Shown: in pieces, positions 1-8,513 of the stretch
Layout of the letters: every line of letters begins with the position of its first letter
Position numbering within the stretch: the stretch's first letter is position 1
Translations under genes and position numbers: made by a program
Notes under the pieces: generated by a model
Told to the model about the DNA's origin: nothing
Seen by the model: the letters and a program-made list of their open reading frames with translations, nothing else
Database searches by the model: none
DNA from: Rhodospirillaceae bacterium
GTDB taxonomy: Bacteria; Pseudomonadota; Alphaproteobacteria; SP197
Reading direction: 5' to 3'
DNA: 21,487 bases
Assembly (NCBI GenBank): GCA_018700655.1
Contig: JABIUG010000507.1
Span: 1 to 21,487, forward strand

Positions 1-566
1 ATGCCATCTTTGATGCCGCACGCGCTTATGGAACGGGCAACACGGACATCTTCGGCCTGCGCCTGCAGAGGCACAGTTTCGGATTTTTCGTTCGGCAAAT
101 GGATATTCTGTACCCGGACCTGACAAACGACCTTGCACGTTTCCAGGCTGCATTCGGCAAAACGCTCTTCATCCAGCTGAGCCGGGCGAACAAACTCGAT
201 CAGGCGATCTCCTACGTCAAAGCTTCACAGACCGGTCTCTGGCACATGGCCCCTGACGGCACAGAGATCGAGCGCCTTTCGGAGCCGCAGGAGCCTTTCT
301 ACGACGCAGAAGCCATCGCCAGGCAACTCGCGGATCTAACGGCCATGGACCAGCAGTGGGAGCATTGGTTCGCCAATCAAAGTCTGGATCCGTTGCGCGT
401 GACTTATGACGAACTCTCAGCCGATCCCACGTCGGTGCTGGCCCGTATCCTGGATGCGTTGGGACTGGATCAGGAGACCGCAGAAGGAATGGCTACGCCC
501 GTAGCCAAGCTCGCTGACGCAACCAGCCGGAACTGGGCGGAACGGTTTCTCGCAGAGAACGACTGA
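1..566 (+). CDS. Stf0-type sulfotransferase, 3' part (5' end outside window)
   Basis: The reading frame is open from the first base, with in-frame codons from position 3, so the gene begins upstream and only the last ~188 residues are seen. The residues before the first internal Met (position 99) read TDIFGLRLQRHSFGFFVRQM, followed by a Phe-Ile-Gln-Leu-Ser-Arg strand and NKLDQAISYVKASQTGLWH. This resembles the 'GIFGLRL...R.NKLRQAVS..RA.QTG.W' pattern of Stf0 trehalose-2-sulfotransferase-like proteins. It also has the C-terminal 'VTYDEL..DP' segment followed by a helix. The family transfers sulfate from PAPS to a carbohydrate or lipid hydroxyl. The N-terminal PAPS-phosphate loop lies outside the window. 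It converges on the rhodanese gene with only 2 nt between the stop codons. Acceptor substrate unknown. Confidence 0.8.
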   Translation, partial: AIFDAARAYGTGNTDIFGLRLQRHSFGFFVRQMDILYPDLTNDLARFQAAFGKTLFIQLSRANKLDQAISYVKASQTGLWHMAPDGTEIERLSEPQEPFYDAEAIARQLADLTAMDQQWEHWFANQSLDPLRVTYDELSADPTSVLARILDALGLDQETAEGMATPVAKLADATSRNWAERFLAEND

Positions 567-568
567 GA

Positions 569-1846
569 CTAAATTTGGCCTGGCTCGTGCGGACTAAAGG
601 AAACCAGACCATCTCTACGCACCTGTTCAGGGAGCTTGATCTGTTCGAGAACATAATGCTCCGAGGCCAATAGGTCTTCTTCCAGCGTCGCGCAGTCGGG
701 GTAATAGGCATCTTCGGGTCCAGATTCCCCTGGCTCATGCACTTCCCCGGCGGGAAGCCCGGTTTCATCAGGTTCCAACTCTTCGCCATCGGCCATGAAG
801 GCAACGTTTTCGTAGCCAAGCTGTCGCAGCCAGCTCGCGGCCATGGGAGCGCGCACCCCGTCGTCATCGAGCAGAACGACCCTCCCGCCGCGTAGTCCGA
901 TCCAGTCGTCGGAACATTCCACCAGCTGACCGCCCGGTGCGGAAACTGCACCGAATGTGTGCCCGGCCTCATATTCCTCGGGTAACCGCACATCCAGAAG
1001 ATGCAGGGAGATGTTTTCGGCCTCTCCACGCCAATGCTTGAGGATATCCCGGTCGATAGCGTGAGCGCCGCAGGCAAGGGCGAGCCGGCGCGCAGCGTCC
1101 CGGCGCTTACCGGTGGCCGGCAACCCGGCTTCATGCGCACGTGGCCCTGCCCCTTGCGCCAGTGCATGGCCCGCGCGCCACCACCCAACGGTGCCCTTCT
1201 CCAATGAATAAACGCAATTGGAGATACCGGCATTGATCAACGATTGCGCGCCATAGATGGAACGGCTGCGACCTGCACAATTGATGACGATCGGCGTCAC
1301 CGGATCAGGCACAAGTGTGTCGATCCGGTAGACCAGATCGCCGCCCGGGCACGAGATGGCGCCGGGAATATGCGCCCGCTGATAGGATTCCCGCGGGCGG
1401 CTGTCGAGCACCACGGGCGTCCTCCCGCTGGAACGCCATGTCAGCAGTTCGTCAGGGGTTACCTTGGGGATTGCGTAGGTTTCGTCGACGCATTCGGCAA
1501 GAATTGTACCCAGGACATTTTCGCCCTCGAACAGGACTCCACCTGAAGCAGACCAGGCCTTTATGCCGCCATCGAGAATGGCGGCACTGGCGTAGCCAAG
1601 ATCCCCAGCTGTCGTCGCCGCGGTCTCAGCCATGCCGCTGCCATCGTCACAGAGGATGAGGTCGACGTCGCGTCCCAGCACAAGGCGGGGGAGTTCGTAT
1701 TCAAGGCAGTGAAGCGGAGCATTGACGGCGAGCAGGATGTGGCCCTGACCGAACGGTCTTTTCCGGCGCACGTCGACCAGGGCAACAGCGCCCCCGGCCG
1801 AAACGCGGTCACGCAGGGCCTGGGGATCAAGCAGGCCTGTCTGCAT
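569..1846 (-). CDS. Three-domain rhodanese-like sulfurtransferase
   Basis: The 425-residue protein holds three rhodanese-like domains, at about 5-110, 128-230 and 262-360, plus a C-terminal tail with no recognised domain. Domain 1 has a Cys66 loop (LILCDDGSGMAETA). Domain 2 has a classical CAGRSRS active-site loop at Cys190. Domain 3 has Asp327 (LLDDDGVRA) where the catalytic Cys is expected, so it is probably a non-catalytic structural or regulatory copy. Rhodaneses carry sulfane sulfur as a Cys persulfide and pass it to cyanide, sulfite or other thiols. The start codon overlaps the stop of the upstream cupin gene by one base (TAATG), which implies translational coupling. It is the last gene of the minus-strand operon. 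The neighbour suggests it handles sulfane sulfur or sulfite from a thiol-dioxygenase product. No signal peptide is seen, so it is probably cytoplasmic. Confidence 0.88.
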   Translation of the reverse strand: MQTGLLDPQALRDRVSAGGAVALVDVRRKRPFGQGHILLAVNAPLHCLEYELPRLVLGRDVDLILCDDGSGMAETAATTAGDLGYASAAILDGGIKAWSASGGVLFEGENVLGTILAECVDETYAIPKVTPDELLTWRSSGRTPVVLDSRPRESYQRAHIPGAISCPGGDLVYRIDTLVPDPVTPIVINCAGRSRSIYGAQSLINAGISNCVYSLEKGTVGWWRAGHALAQGAGPRAHEAGLPATGKRRDAARRLALACGAHAIDRDILKHWRGEAENISLHLLDVRLPEEYEAGHTFGAVSAPGGQLVECSDDWIGLRGGRVVLLDDDGVRAPMAASWLRQLGYENVAFMADGEELEPDETGLPAGEVHEPGESGPEDAYYPDCATLEEDLLASEHYVLEQIKLPEQVRRDGLVSFSPHEPGQI

Positions 1847-2418
1847 TAACTCGGCAGGGAATCGAAACTGCGATATTCGCGCGTCGCCTCGTCGAACATC
1901 TTGCGGCCCTTGAGGTGAGCAAAGCCAAGACCATAAAGATGAAGGTGCATGTTGATCTGGCCAGGCTCGATATGGATCGAATGGAAATCATCGGGCATCA
2001 GGCAGACCCCGGTACCAGCCTTGACCGCGACCTCATGGTCGACCTTCAGGGGCGCTTCGCCCTTGGGCCCGCCGTCGCCCTCATAGATCTTGTTGAGTTC
2101 AAGGCCCCGGATGCCGGTCACGACGGCCCAGGTCGTGTGGTCGTGGGGCGGCGTCGTGACATGGACATTAGCGACTTCCATGTAGAGCTCGAAGCGTCCG
2201 TCGTCATCGACCGAAAGCACGTCGAACCATTCGCCATTGGCGTCATCCGGAATGGGGAAATCTTCTTCAGGAAACAACTCCGCGCGTGTCGCAAGGCCGA
2301 CCATGACATCGCGAATATCTTCCAGCGCTTTCCTGGTTACACCCTGTTCGGCTTCGATCGAGCGGACCTGCCCGAGTGCTTCTGAAATGGCCTGATTGCG
2401 TTCTGCTGTGCGCGACAT
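1846..2418 (-). CDS. Cysteine-dioxygenase-like cupin (thiol dioxygenase family)
   Basis: The 190-residue protein has a single cupin fold. The metal-binding motif PPHDHTTWAVVTG gives His92 and His94, and the distal ligand is His146 (or His149) in DDFHSIHI. Spacing and length fit the cysteine dioxygenase / 3-mercaptopropionate dioxygenase family, non-haem Fe(II) enzymes that oxidise a thiol to a sulfinate. The Cys of the mammalian Cys-Tyr crosslink is absent after the HxH motif, as is usual in bacterial members. A Tyr is present near the C-terminal end of the barrel (MHLHLYG). A GAGGGAA Shine-Dalgarno lies just upstream of the ATG. The gene sits 19 nt after the D-threonine-aldolase-like gene and overlaps the rhodanese gene by 1 nt. 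The actual thiol (cysteine, mercaptopropionate, cysteamine or other) cannot be read from the sequence. Confidence 0.82.
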   Translation of the reverse strand: MSRTAERNQAISEALGQVRSIEAEQGVTRKALEDIRDVMVGLATRAELFPEEDFPIPDDANGEWFDVLSVDDDGRFELYMEVANVHVTTPPHDHTTWAVVTGIRGLELNKIYEGDGGPKGEAPLKVDHEVAVKAGTGVCLMPDDFHSIHIEPGQINMHLHLYGLGFAHLKGRKMFDEATREYRSFDSLPS

Positions 2419-2437
2419 GCTTGGTTCCCTCTATGCT

Positions 2438-3586
2438 TTACCAGTGGCCGCGTGCATCAATTGGCCAGATATCGACCAAGGTATCGCCACGGACCACGTG
2501 GTAGCAATCGTAGAGCGCGATGGTCGGATCGCAATGGGGGGCGATGCACTCGACCTGATCGCCCAGTGCCATGCCGTGACCTTCCTTGGCAAAGGTGATG
2601 CGTCCGTGTTCATCACCCATGAAACTGTAGGTCGCGCCTTGGGGAGCGCCTGTTGCAAGGACTGGGTCTCCGCTGCCGACCGAAAAAGCCTTCAGTCCCG
2701 CATCGGTCGTGACAAAACCCTGCTTTGCCGTACTGATCACGGTAGCGCGCACGAACAGTGACGTGCGGAACACGGTTGCGCCTTCGCCGTGGAGATCACA
2801 GGCGTTATAAATACTATCCATCACGATGTAGGAGCCGGCCTGGATTTCCGTGAAGATGCCGCCGATCCGGTCGAGGTCGTGCGTGCCGGTGCCTCCGCCA
2901 GAAACCAGCGGAATGATTGTGCCCCGCTGCTGCATCTCGGCCATGACCTTACGGAGCGGTTCGAGATCAGCCGACAAGGCTGCCCGACGCTCATCAAAAT
3001 CGGCGATCGCCTGCACATTGCCGTCATAAGCCTGCACACCGCCGAAACAAAGGTGGGGGCTGGCCGTGACATGGTCAATCAGGTCGACCGCGGCGCCGGG
3101 CGTTGCAGCACCCGTCCTTCCGCAACCAACCTCGATATCGATCACGACATAAAGCGGTTTCTGGCCCTGTGCGGCTGCCGTGCTCAGGGCGTCGACATTG
3201 CCGATGTTGTCAGCGATCACCATCAGGCCCTCGGCACGATCGTTCAGCGCGATCAGCCGTGCGATCCGGTCCTCGGTGACCACGGTCGAGGTGATGAGAA
3301 CACCTGGAATGCCCGCATCGACCAAAATCTCGGCTTCAGACAGCGTTGCCGTGCAGTTGCCCAAGGCACCGGCCTCGACCTGCTTTCTGGCAATCGTGGA
3401 GCACTTGTGGGTCTTGGCGTGGGGACGCAAACCAAGGCTGTTTTCCCTGGCCCAGGCAGCCATAGTCGCAACATTGCCCTCAAAGGCATCCAGGTCGAGG
3501 ATGAGAGCCGGTGTCGCCAGGCGCTCACGCGAACCTGGAATACCCATCAGTGTGAAATTGGGGCGTTGATCGAGCGGCGGCGCCAT
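2438..3586 (-). CDS. DSD1-family PLP enzyme, D-threonine aldolase-like
   Basis: The 382-residue protein has the alanine-racemase-like N-terminal barrel (TPALILDLDAFEGNVA from about residue 25) and a C-terminal metal-binding domain. The RPHAKTHK motif carries the probable PLP Schiff-base Lys58. VSGGGTGTHD is a phosphate-binding loop. IAPHCDPT near the C-terminus gives His351-x-Asp353, matching the His-x-Asp divalent-metal site of bacterial D-threonine aldolases rather than the His-x-Cys zinc site of D-serine dehydratases. The expected chemistry is retro-aldol cleavage, or possibly dehydration, of a beta-hydroxy D-amino acid. A clear GAGGAA Shine-Dalgarno precedes the ATG, and the preceding gene ends 10 nt upstream. 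Its natural substrate here is unknown; position in the operon argues for a role in the same catabolic route. Confidence 0.87.
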   Translation of the reverse strand: MAPPLDQRPNFTLMGIPGSRERLATPALILDLDAFEGNVATMAAWARENSLGLRPHAKTHKCSTIARKQVEAGALGNCTATLSEAEILVDAGIPGVLITSTVVTEDRIARLIALNDRAEGLMVIADNIGNVDALSTAAAQGQKPLYVVIDIEVGCGRTGAATPGAAVDLIDHVTASPHLCFGGVQAYDGNVQAIADFDERRAALSADLEPLRKVMAEMQQRGTIIPLVSGGGTGTHDLDRIGGIFTEIQAGSYIVMDSIYNACDLHGEGATVFRTSLFVRATVISTAKQGFVTTDAGLKAFSVGSGDPVLATGAPQGATYSFMGDEHGRITFAKEGHGMALGDQVECIAPHCDPTIALYDCYHVVRGDTLVDIWPIDARGHW

Positions 3587-3596
3587 CGTCAGTTCC

Positions 3597-4382
3597 TCAC
3601 GGCCAGTAGAGTTTCACCGTCCGCAGTTCGGGATCGGCAACAAGGTCATAACTGACCTCGTGGAGTTTTTCAGCCCACGCCCTGGCATCTTCATCACGGG
3701 TGACAAGGTCCTGACGCACTTCGAACTGGAGATAGGGCAGCCCGCGGCGCATGGCGTGTTCGGGAACGGTGTAGTCCTCGCCCAGATCCATGCCATAGGG
3801 TTCGTTGTCGCCCACGACGGTATCACCGCGCGCGATCAGGCGATCCATCACCGGCACCGGAAGACGGTCATCTCGTGCCCAGCACATGGTAAATTCCTGC
3901 GGGCGCAGTTGGCCACCGCGCATCTTGTCAGTCATCGTGTGACAGGCGATCACGGCGGGAACGATACCGGCGTCCTCGAAGCGCTCAAGCGCATCCTCGA
4001 TCGCGTTGTGATAGGGCCGGAAAATCTGTGCGACACGCTGTGCCCGCTCTGAATCTGTCATCGCCATGTTGCCCGGAACCGCAATCGTGTCGCTGGTCAG
4101 AACGAATGCCGAGGGGTCATCAAGGTATCGGTTGCAGTCAACCACCAGCCGCGAGAACCCCGCGAGCACAGCCGGTGCGTCAAATAGCTCGGCCAGCCGT
4201 CGTGCCATGACAGCAGCACCGATATCCCAGGCGATGTGTTCCAGACGGTGCTGTTGATCGACACCAAGCTCGCCCAACGATTCAGGGATGACAGACGAAG
4301 CGTGGTCGCAAACAATCAGACACGGTGCCTTGCCCTCGGGATTGACCAGTTCGAACGGCGCAGGATCCTTCTCCGACAACAT
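3597..4382 (-). CDS. N-formylglutamate amidohydrolase (HutG2/FGase) family protein
   Basis: A 261-residue product is given by the ATG at 4382. A longer open frame begins at 4478 but would lie inside the aminotransferase gene and lacks family-like residues. The start of homology (FELVNPEGKAPCLIVCDHAS) comes just after the chosen Met. Family features include CDHASSVIPE, a DIGA segment, CNRYLDDP, an ACHTMTD segment with a candidate metal/catalytic His, and a C-terminal LQFEVRQDL strand. Known members are zinc hydrolases that remove formate from N-formyl-L-glutamate or N-formyl-aspartate. No histidine-utilisation genes (hutH, hutU, hutI) are in the window, so histidine breakdown is not supported. 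It starts 4 nt after the aminotransferase stop codon and more probably cleaves a pathway amide. The specific amide is unknown. Confidence 0.85.
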   Translation of the reverse strand: MLSEKDPAPFELVNPEGKAPCLIVCDHASSVIPESLGELGVDQQHRLEHIAWDIGAAVMARRLAELFDAPAVLAGFSRLVVDCNRYLDDPSAFVLTSDTIAVPGNMAMTDSERAQRVAQIFRPYHNAIEDALERFEDAGIVPAVIACHTMTDKMRGGQLRPQEFTMCWARDDRLPVPVMDRLIARGDTVVGDNEPYGMDLGEDYTVPEHAMRRGLPYLQFEVRQDLVTRDEDARAWAEKLHEVSYDLVADPELRTVKLYWP

Positions 4383-4386
4383 GCTT

Positions 4387-5706
4387 CTACCAGCCCGCAA
4401 AGGCAGCGACTTCATCGTCGCTGACACGCCCGTTTTCAACATCGTCAACCGCCTGTCCGATGATTGCGATAGCCTCATCGGCTTCCGCTTCTGTTAACGT
4501 CAGCGGCGGCGTTAGTTCCGGCACGTTCGAGAACATGCCGACATAGGTGAAGGTCGCACCCAACTGGTAACCACGCAGGATAACCTTGGCTGCCTCGATC
4601 GTTGCAGGTTCCTTGGTCAGGCGGTCGCGCACCAGTTCAAAACCGATGGCAAGCCCCCTGCCCCGAACCTCACCGATGATCGCGTGACGTTCCTGCAGGG
4701 CGCGCAGGCCATCCATGATCTGCTCGCCCCGTGCGGTGGCGTTCGCGATGAGGCCGTCATTCTCGATGGTGGTGAGCGCGGCTGAGGCAACGCAGGTGGA
4801 AACGCTGTTGCCGGTGGCAGTGATAAGCGCAAAGGCTTCCTGGAAGTCCATGATCTCGCGGGGCGCGACGATGGCCGAAATGGGAACGCCACTGCCCAGC
4901 CCTTTGCCGAAGGTCACGACGTCAGGGATCACCTCTTCTGCCTGATAACAGTGCCATCGACCCGGCCGGCCGAGTCCAACCTTGACCTCGTCGCTGACAA
5001 TCAGGATGCCGTGGGCGCGGCAGCGTTCGGTCAGTTCCTTCAGGAATCCCGGCGGCGGCACCAGCATGCCGCCATCCGATTGCAGGGGTTCAATGAAGAG
5101 CGCGCCGATATCGTCGGGTGGGCAGCCGCAGGTAAACAGGAAGTCGAGGTAGTCGAAGACCGCCTTCGCTGCGTCATCACCGGAAATTGGGCGGTATGGG
5201 TTGGCATAGGGTATCTGTACCAACCCGGCGCGCGGCAGGGTGTGTTGCTGCGATGGATGGCTGGACACCGACATAGAGCCGGAAACGCCGCCGTGATAGG
5301 CGCCGTAGAAGCTGAGAAACCGTTTGCGGCCTGTCGCAGCCGTGATAGCGCGCATGGCGGTATCGTTGGCATCCGAGCCGCTGTGACCGAACCAGACCTT
5401 GTGGTCTGTCGCTTCAGGGACGATGCCAAGCAGTTGCTCGGCCAGGGCAACCGCTGATTCCGATGCCCCGAACATATCCGAAGCACTGGCGCATTCGGTG
5501 AAGCCGCGACGCGCTGCCTCGATGACCGCGGGATGGCCATAACCCAGCAGAGCCGCCCCTGCCGCACCGGAAAGGTCGAGCACTTCCCGGCCGTTTTCCT
5601 CGATCAGCCTGTTGCCGCGCGCATTCTTGATGGTGAGCGGATAAGTCCGCAGCTTGCCGATACCGGCGAGAAACTTCGCATCGCGTTCAAGGAGGGAATT
5701 GGCCAT
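4387..5706 (-). CDS. Class III (omega) aminotransferase
   Basis: The ATG at 5706 (MANSLLERDAKF) gives 439 residues, the usual length. The frame is open to 5793, but that extension lies inside the oxidoreductase gene and is proline/arginine-rich, unlike the family. A GAGG Shine-Dalgarno lies a few bases upstream of 5706. Family motifs are GYGHP near residue 57, the cofactor-binding HSGSDANDTAM (from 108), the FYGAYHGG loop, Asp239 in the IVSDEV strand, and the PLP lysine Lys268 in VTFGKGLGSGVP. Class III enzymes move an amino group from GABA, beta-alanine, taurine, diamines or similar omega-amines to pyruvate or 2-oxoglutarate. The gene lies 10 nt after the FAD oxidoreductase gene. The donor cannot be told from sequence; a GABA- or taurine-like omega-amine would fit the context. 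Confidence 0.9.
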   Translation of the reverse strand: MANSLLERDAKFLAGIGKLRTYPLTIKNARGNRLIEENGREVLDLSGAAGAALLGYGHPAVIEAARRGFTECASASDMFGASESAVALAEQLLGIVPEATDHKVWFGHSGSDANDTAMRAITAATGRKRFLSFYGAYHGGVSGSMSVSSHPSQQHTLPRAGLVQIPYANPYRPISGDDAAKAVFDYLDFLFTCGCPPDDIGALFIEPLQSDGGMLVPPPGFLKELTERCRAHGILIVSDEVKVGLGRPGRWHCYQAEEVIPDVVTFGKGLGSGVPISAIVAPREIMDFQEAFALITATGNSVSTCVASAALTTIENDGLIANATARGEQIMDGLRALQERHAIIGEVRGRGLAIGFELVRDRLTKEPATIEAAKVILRGYQLGATFTYVGMFSNVPELTPPLTLTEAEADEAIAIIGQAVDDVENGRVSDDEVAAFAGW

Positions 5707-5716
5707 AAATTCTGCC

Positions 5717-6883
5717 TCAGGCGAAACGGCTGAGGCCAAAGGATTCAAGGAGTGCCGACGAGCCGGTGGTGGCCAGTCGCACGGCCTCCTCACCTACGGC
5801 AGGTCCGGTCTTGAAACCGTGCCCGCTGGAGCCGGCGACCACCACCAGACCTTCAATGCCGGGTACATGATCGATCACCGGGAGATCATCCGGGCTCATG
5901 TCATAGATGCATGCATAGCCCGGTTTGATACCCAGTTCGGCTACTGCGGGAAAGCGTGGGAGCATCTGCTCTGCAATCCAGGCTGATTCGTCCTGTGACG
6001 AACCAAAGTCGAAGTTGTCGGGGTCGTCATGCTGGTCGGGACGTTCCGCATCTTCGTTGCGCACACCGGTGCCGCCACCGGCCCAGGTCCCGATCAGGAT
6101 GTTGTGATTGCCTTCGGGCCTCGCATAGTGGGCATTGATGTCATCGCACCATGCAAACGGCAGCAGGCCACGAGCATTGTCGCCGGCATCCATCACCGCC
6201 ATGGCATGTCGTTCCATGTGGACGGGCCAGGTGACACCGGTCTGCTCACCAATGAAGGGGCCGGTCCATGGGCCCATGGCGCAGATCACCCTGTCTGCTG
6301 CAATCTGTTCGCCGTTGGAAAGCGCGACACCGGCGATCCTTCCACCTTCGGTCTCCAGCGCAATTGCGCGGGTCTGCTGCTTGAGTGTCGCCCCCTTGTC
6401 GCGTGCCGAAGCAGCAAAGGCATTGGTCGCGTCGTAAGGGTCGCCGTAGCCGTATCCTTCTTCCCAGAGTGCCAGAACGATTCCGTCCATGTTGAAGCCG
6501 GGCGCCATCGCGGCCACGGCGTCGGGTGTCAGAAGTTCGATGCCGCCGCCCTCCTCATCCCGGATGCGCGTGGCTGACTTACGCCAGATCGCTTCGTTGT
6601 TCTCTCCGCAGGCCCACAACATGCCGACATCATGGAAGACGGGATCCGGGTGTCCCGTGATCTCCGGTACGGCCTTGAGCAATTCGCAGCCGCGGCGCGC
6701 CAACAGAGACAGTTCCGGCTCGGTATAGAAGAGATGGCTCACGGCCGAAGAGGTCCCGGTCGGTCCTGATGCGGGATGTTCGCGTTCGACCAAAACGGCG
6801 TCGATGCCCTGGTCAGCCAGGTGCCAGGCCGCACTGGCCCCCACAATGCCCGCACCAATGACAACAACATCGGTCTTGATCAT
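5717..6883 (-). CDS. FAD-dependent oxidoreductase of the DAO / sarcosine-oxidase type
   Basis: The 388-residue protein opens with the dinucleotide-binding fold VVVIGAGIVGASAAWHLA, followed by the LVERE strand end, which fits binding of the FAD ADP-ribose. The rest shows a DAO-family layout: a substrate-domain stretch with GYGYGDPYDATNAFAASARDKG, an RVICAMGPWTG segment, and a C-terminal FAD loop with DMSPDDLPVIDHVP and GSSGHGFKTGPAVGE. DAO-family members oxidise secondary or primary amines (sarcosine, glycine, dimethylglycine, gamma-glutamylputrescine) to imines, using O2 or an electron acceptor. There is no signal peptide, so it is probably cytoplasmic. It lies 10 nt after the LivH-type permease and directly before the aminotransferase, which suggests successive steps on an imported amine. 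Confidence 0.9.
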   Translation of the reverse strand: MIKTDVVVIGAGIVGASAAWHLADQGIDAVLVEREHPASGPTGTSSAVSHLFYTEPELSLLARRGCELLKAVPEITGHPDPVFHDVGMLWACGENNEAIWRKSATRIRDEEGGGIELLTPDAVAAMAPGFNMDGIVLALWEEGYGYGDPYDATNAFAASARDKGATLKQQTRAIALETEGGRIAGVALSNGEQIAADRVICAMGPWTGPFIGEQTGVTWPVHMERHAMAVMDAGDNARGLLPFAWCDDINAHYARPEGNHNILIGTWAGGGTGVRNEDAERPDQHDDPDNFDFGSSQDESAWIAEQMLPRFPAVAELGIKPGYACIYDMSPDDLPVIDHVPGIEGLVVVAGSSGHGFKTGPAVGEEAVRLATTGSSALLESFGLSRFA

Positions 6884-6893
6884 GGCATTTTTC

Positions 6894-7778
6894 TCAACGG
6901 ATCGATTCCTTTCGCCCCAGAAGGCCTTCGGGGCGCACCAGAAGCAGCATGATGACGAGGGTCAGGGTGATCGACTCACGGAAGGGCAGCCATTCCTCGG
7001 GCAGGAAGGCGCGCAGGGAAACCTCAATGAAGGCCAACACGAACCCGCCCAGGACAGCACCCGAAAGGCTACCCAGGCCACCAAGGACAACAGCGATGAA
7101 GGCCTTGAGGACCGGCAGGAAACCCATCAGCGGATCGACCGAGCCGCGCTGGGCCAGCCACAGAACCCCCGCAACGCCTGCCAGCAGGCCCGAGATCCCA
7201 AACGCCGTGGCGATCACCGCATTGGCGTTGATTCCCATCAGTCGCGTCACCGGGAAATCGAGGGAAGCGGCCCGCATGGCGATACCAAGCGTGGAACGGC
7301 GCAGGAATATCGTGAGTGCGACCAGCAACAACGTGGTCGCCGTAATCGAGAGCGCCTGGATCACGCCGATACCTATGCCGGCCAAGTTGATCGAGCCGAC
7401 CATCCAGTCGGGAACGGGAATTGCTTTGGGCCGGGCCGAGATGAAATTCTGGAAAACCATATGAAGGATCGTGCTGACGGCAAAACTGGTCAGCAGCATG
7501 GTCGCTGTGTTGGCGTCTCGCACCGGTCGGAAGGCAACCCGCTCCATCAGGATCGCCGCAGCCGTTGCCGCAGCGATACCCAGGATCACGGCGATCGGGA
7601 ACGGTATCCCGGCGGCAATGGCAAAAAACATGGCATAGCCGGTGATCGTCATCAGTTCGCCATGGGCGAAGTTGATCAAACCCAAAACGCTGAAAACCAT
7701 GGCCAGGCCCAGCGCCAGAAGGGCATAGGTTCCCCCCAGGGAAAGTGCATTGATGAATTGCTGAACGAAGATTTCCAC
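6894..7778 (-). CDS. livH: LivH-type branched-chain/amide ABC transporter permease
   Basis: The 294-residue, very hydrophobic protein shows multiple predicted membrane helices. It begins with the family-typical QQFINALSLGGTYALLALG and continues with GLINFAHGELM, both hallmarks of the LivH permease family. The EAA-like cytoplasmic loop is in the second half, in the region AFGISGLLAGVAGVLWLAQR through VLGGLGSLSGAVLGG. It would form the inner-membrane channel together with the LivM half of the fused protein encoded upstream. Transporters of this family carry branched-chain amino acids, urea, amides and other small polar compounds. It follows livF by 9 nt. Substrate is probably the compound degraded by the downstream enzymes (inference). 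Confidence 0.94.
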   Translation of the reverse strand: MEIFVQQFINALSLGGTYALLALGLAMVFSVLGLINFAHGELMTITGYAMFFAIAAGIPFPIAVILGIAAATAAAILMERVAFRPVRDANTATMLLTSFAVSTILHMVFQNFISARPKAIPVPDWMVGSINLAGIGIGVIQALSITATTLLLVALTIFLRRSTLGIAMRAASLDFPVTRLMGINANAVIATAFGISGLLAGVAGVLWLAQRGSVDPLMGFLPVLKAFIAVVLGGLGSLSGAVLGGFVLAFIEVSLRAFLPEEWLPFRESITLTLVIMLLLVRPEGLLGRKESIR

Positions 7779-7787
7779 GTCGGCTCC

Positions 7788-8509
<722 letters not shown>

Positions 8510-8513
<4 letters not shown>

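Noticed and set aside
493..1233. Minus-strand open frame overlapping the rhodanese gene in another frame
   Set aside because: It is rich in Trp, Arg and Pro with no domain and also crosses the sulfotransferase end; the rhodanese frame has clear active-site loops.
2789..3655. Plus-strand open frame (288 codons) opposite the D-threonine-aldolase-like gene
   Set aside because: Antisense shadow; the minus-strand frame has the PLP lysine and metal site, the plus-strand frame has no family features.
569..6883. Beta-hydroxyaspartate cycle locus, suggested by the D-threonine-aldolase-like gene and an aminotransferase
   Set aside because: No beta-hydroxyaspartate dehydratase or iminosuccinate reductase (ornithine-cyclodeaminase-like) gene is present and the regulator is RpiR, not IclR.
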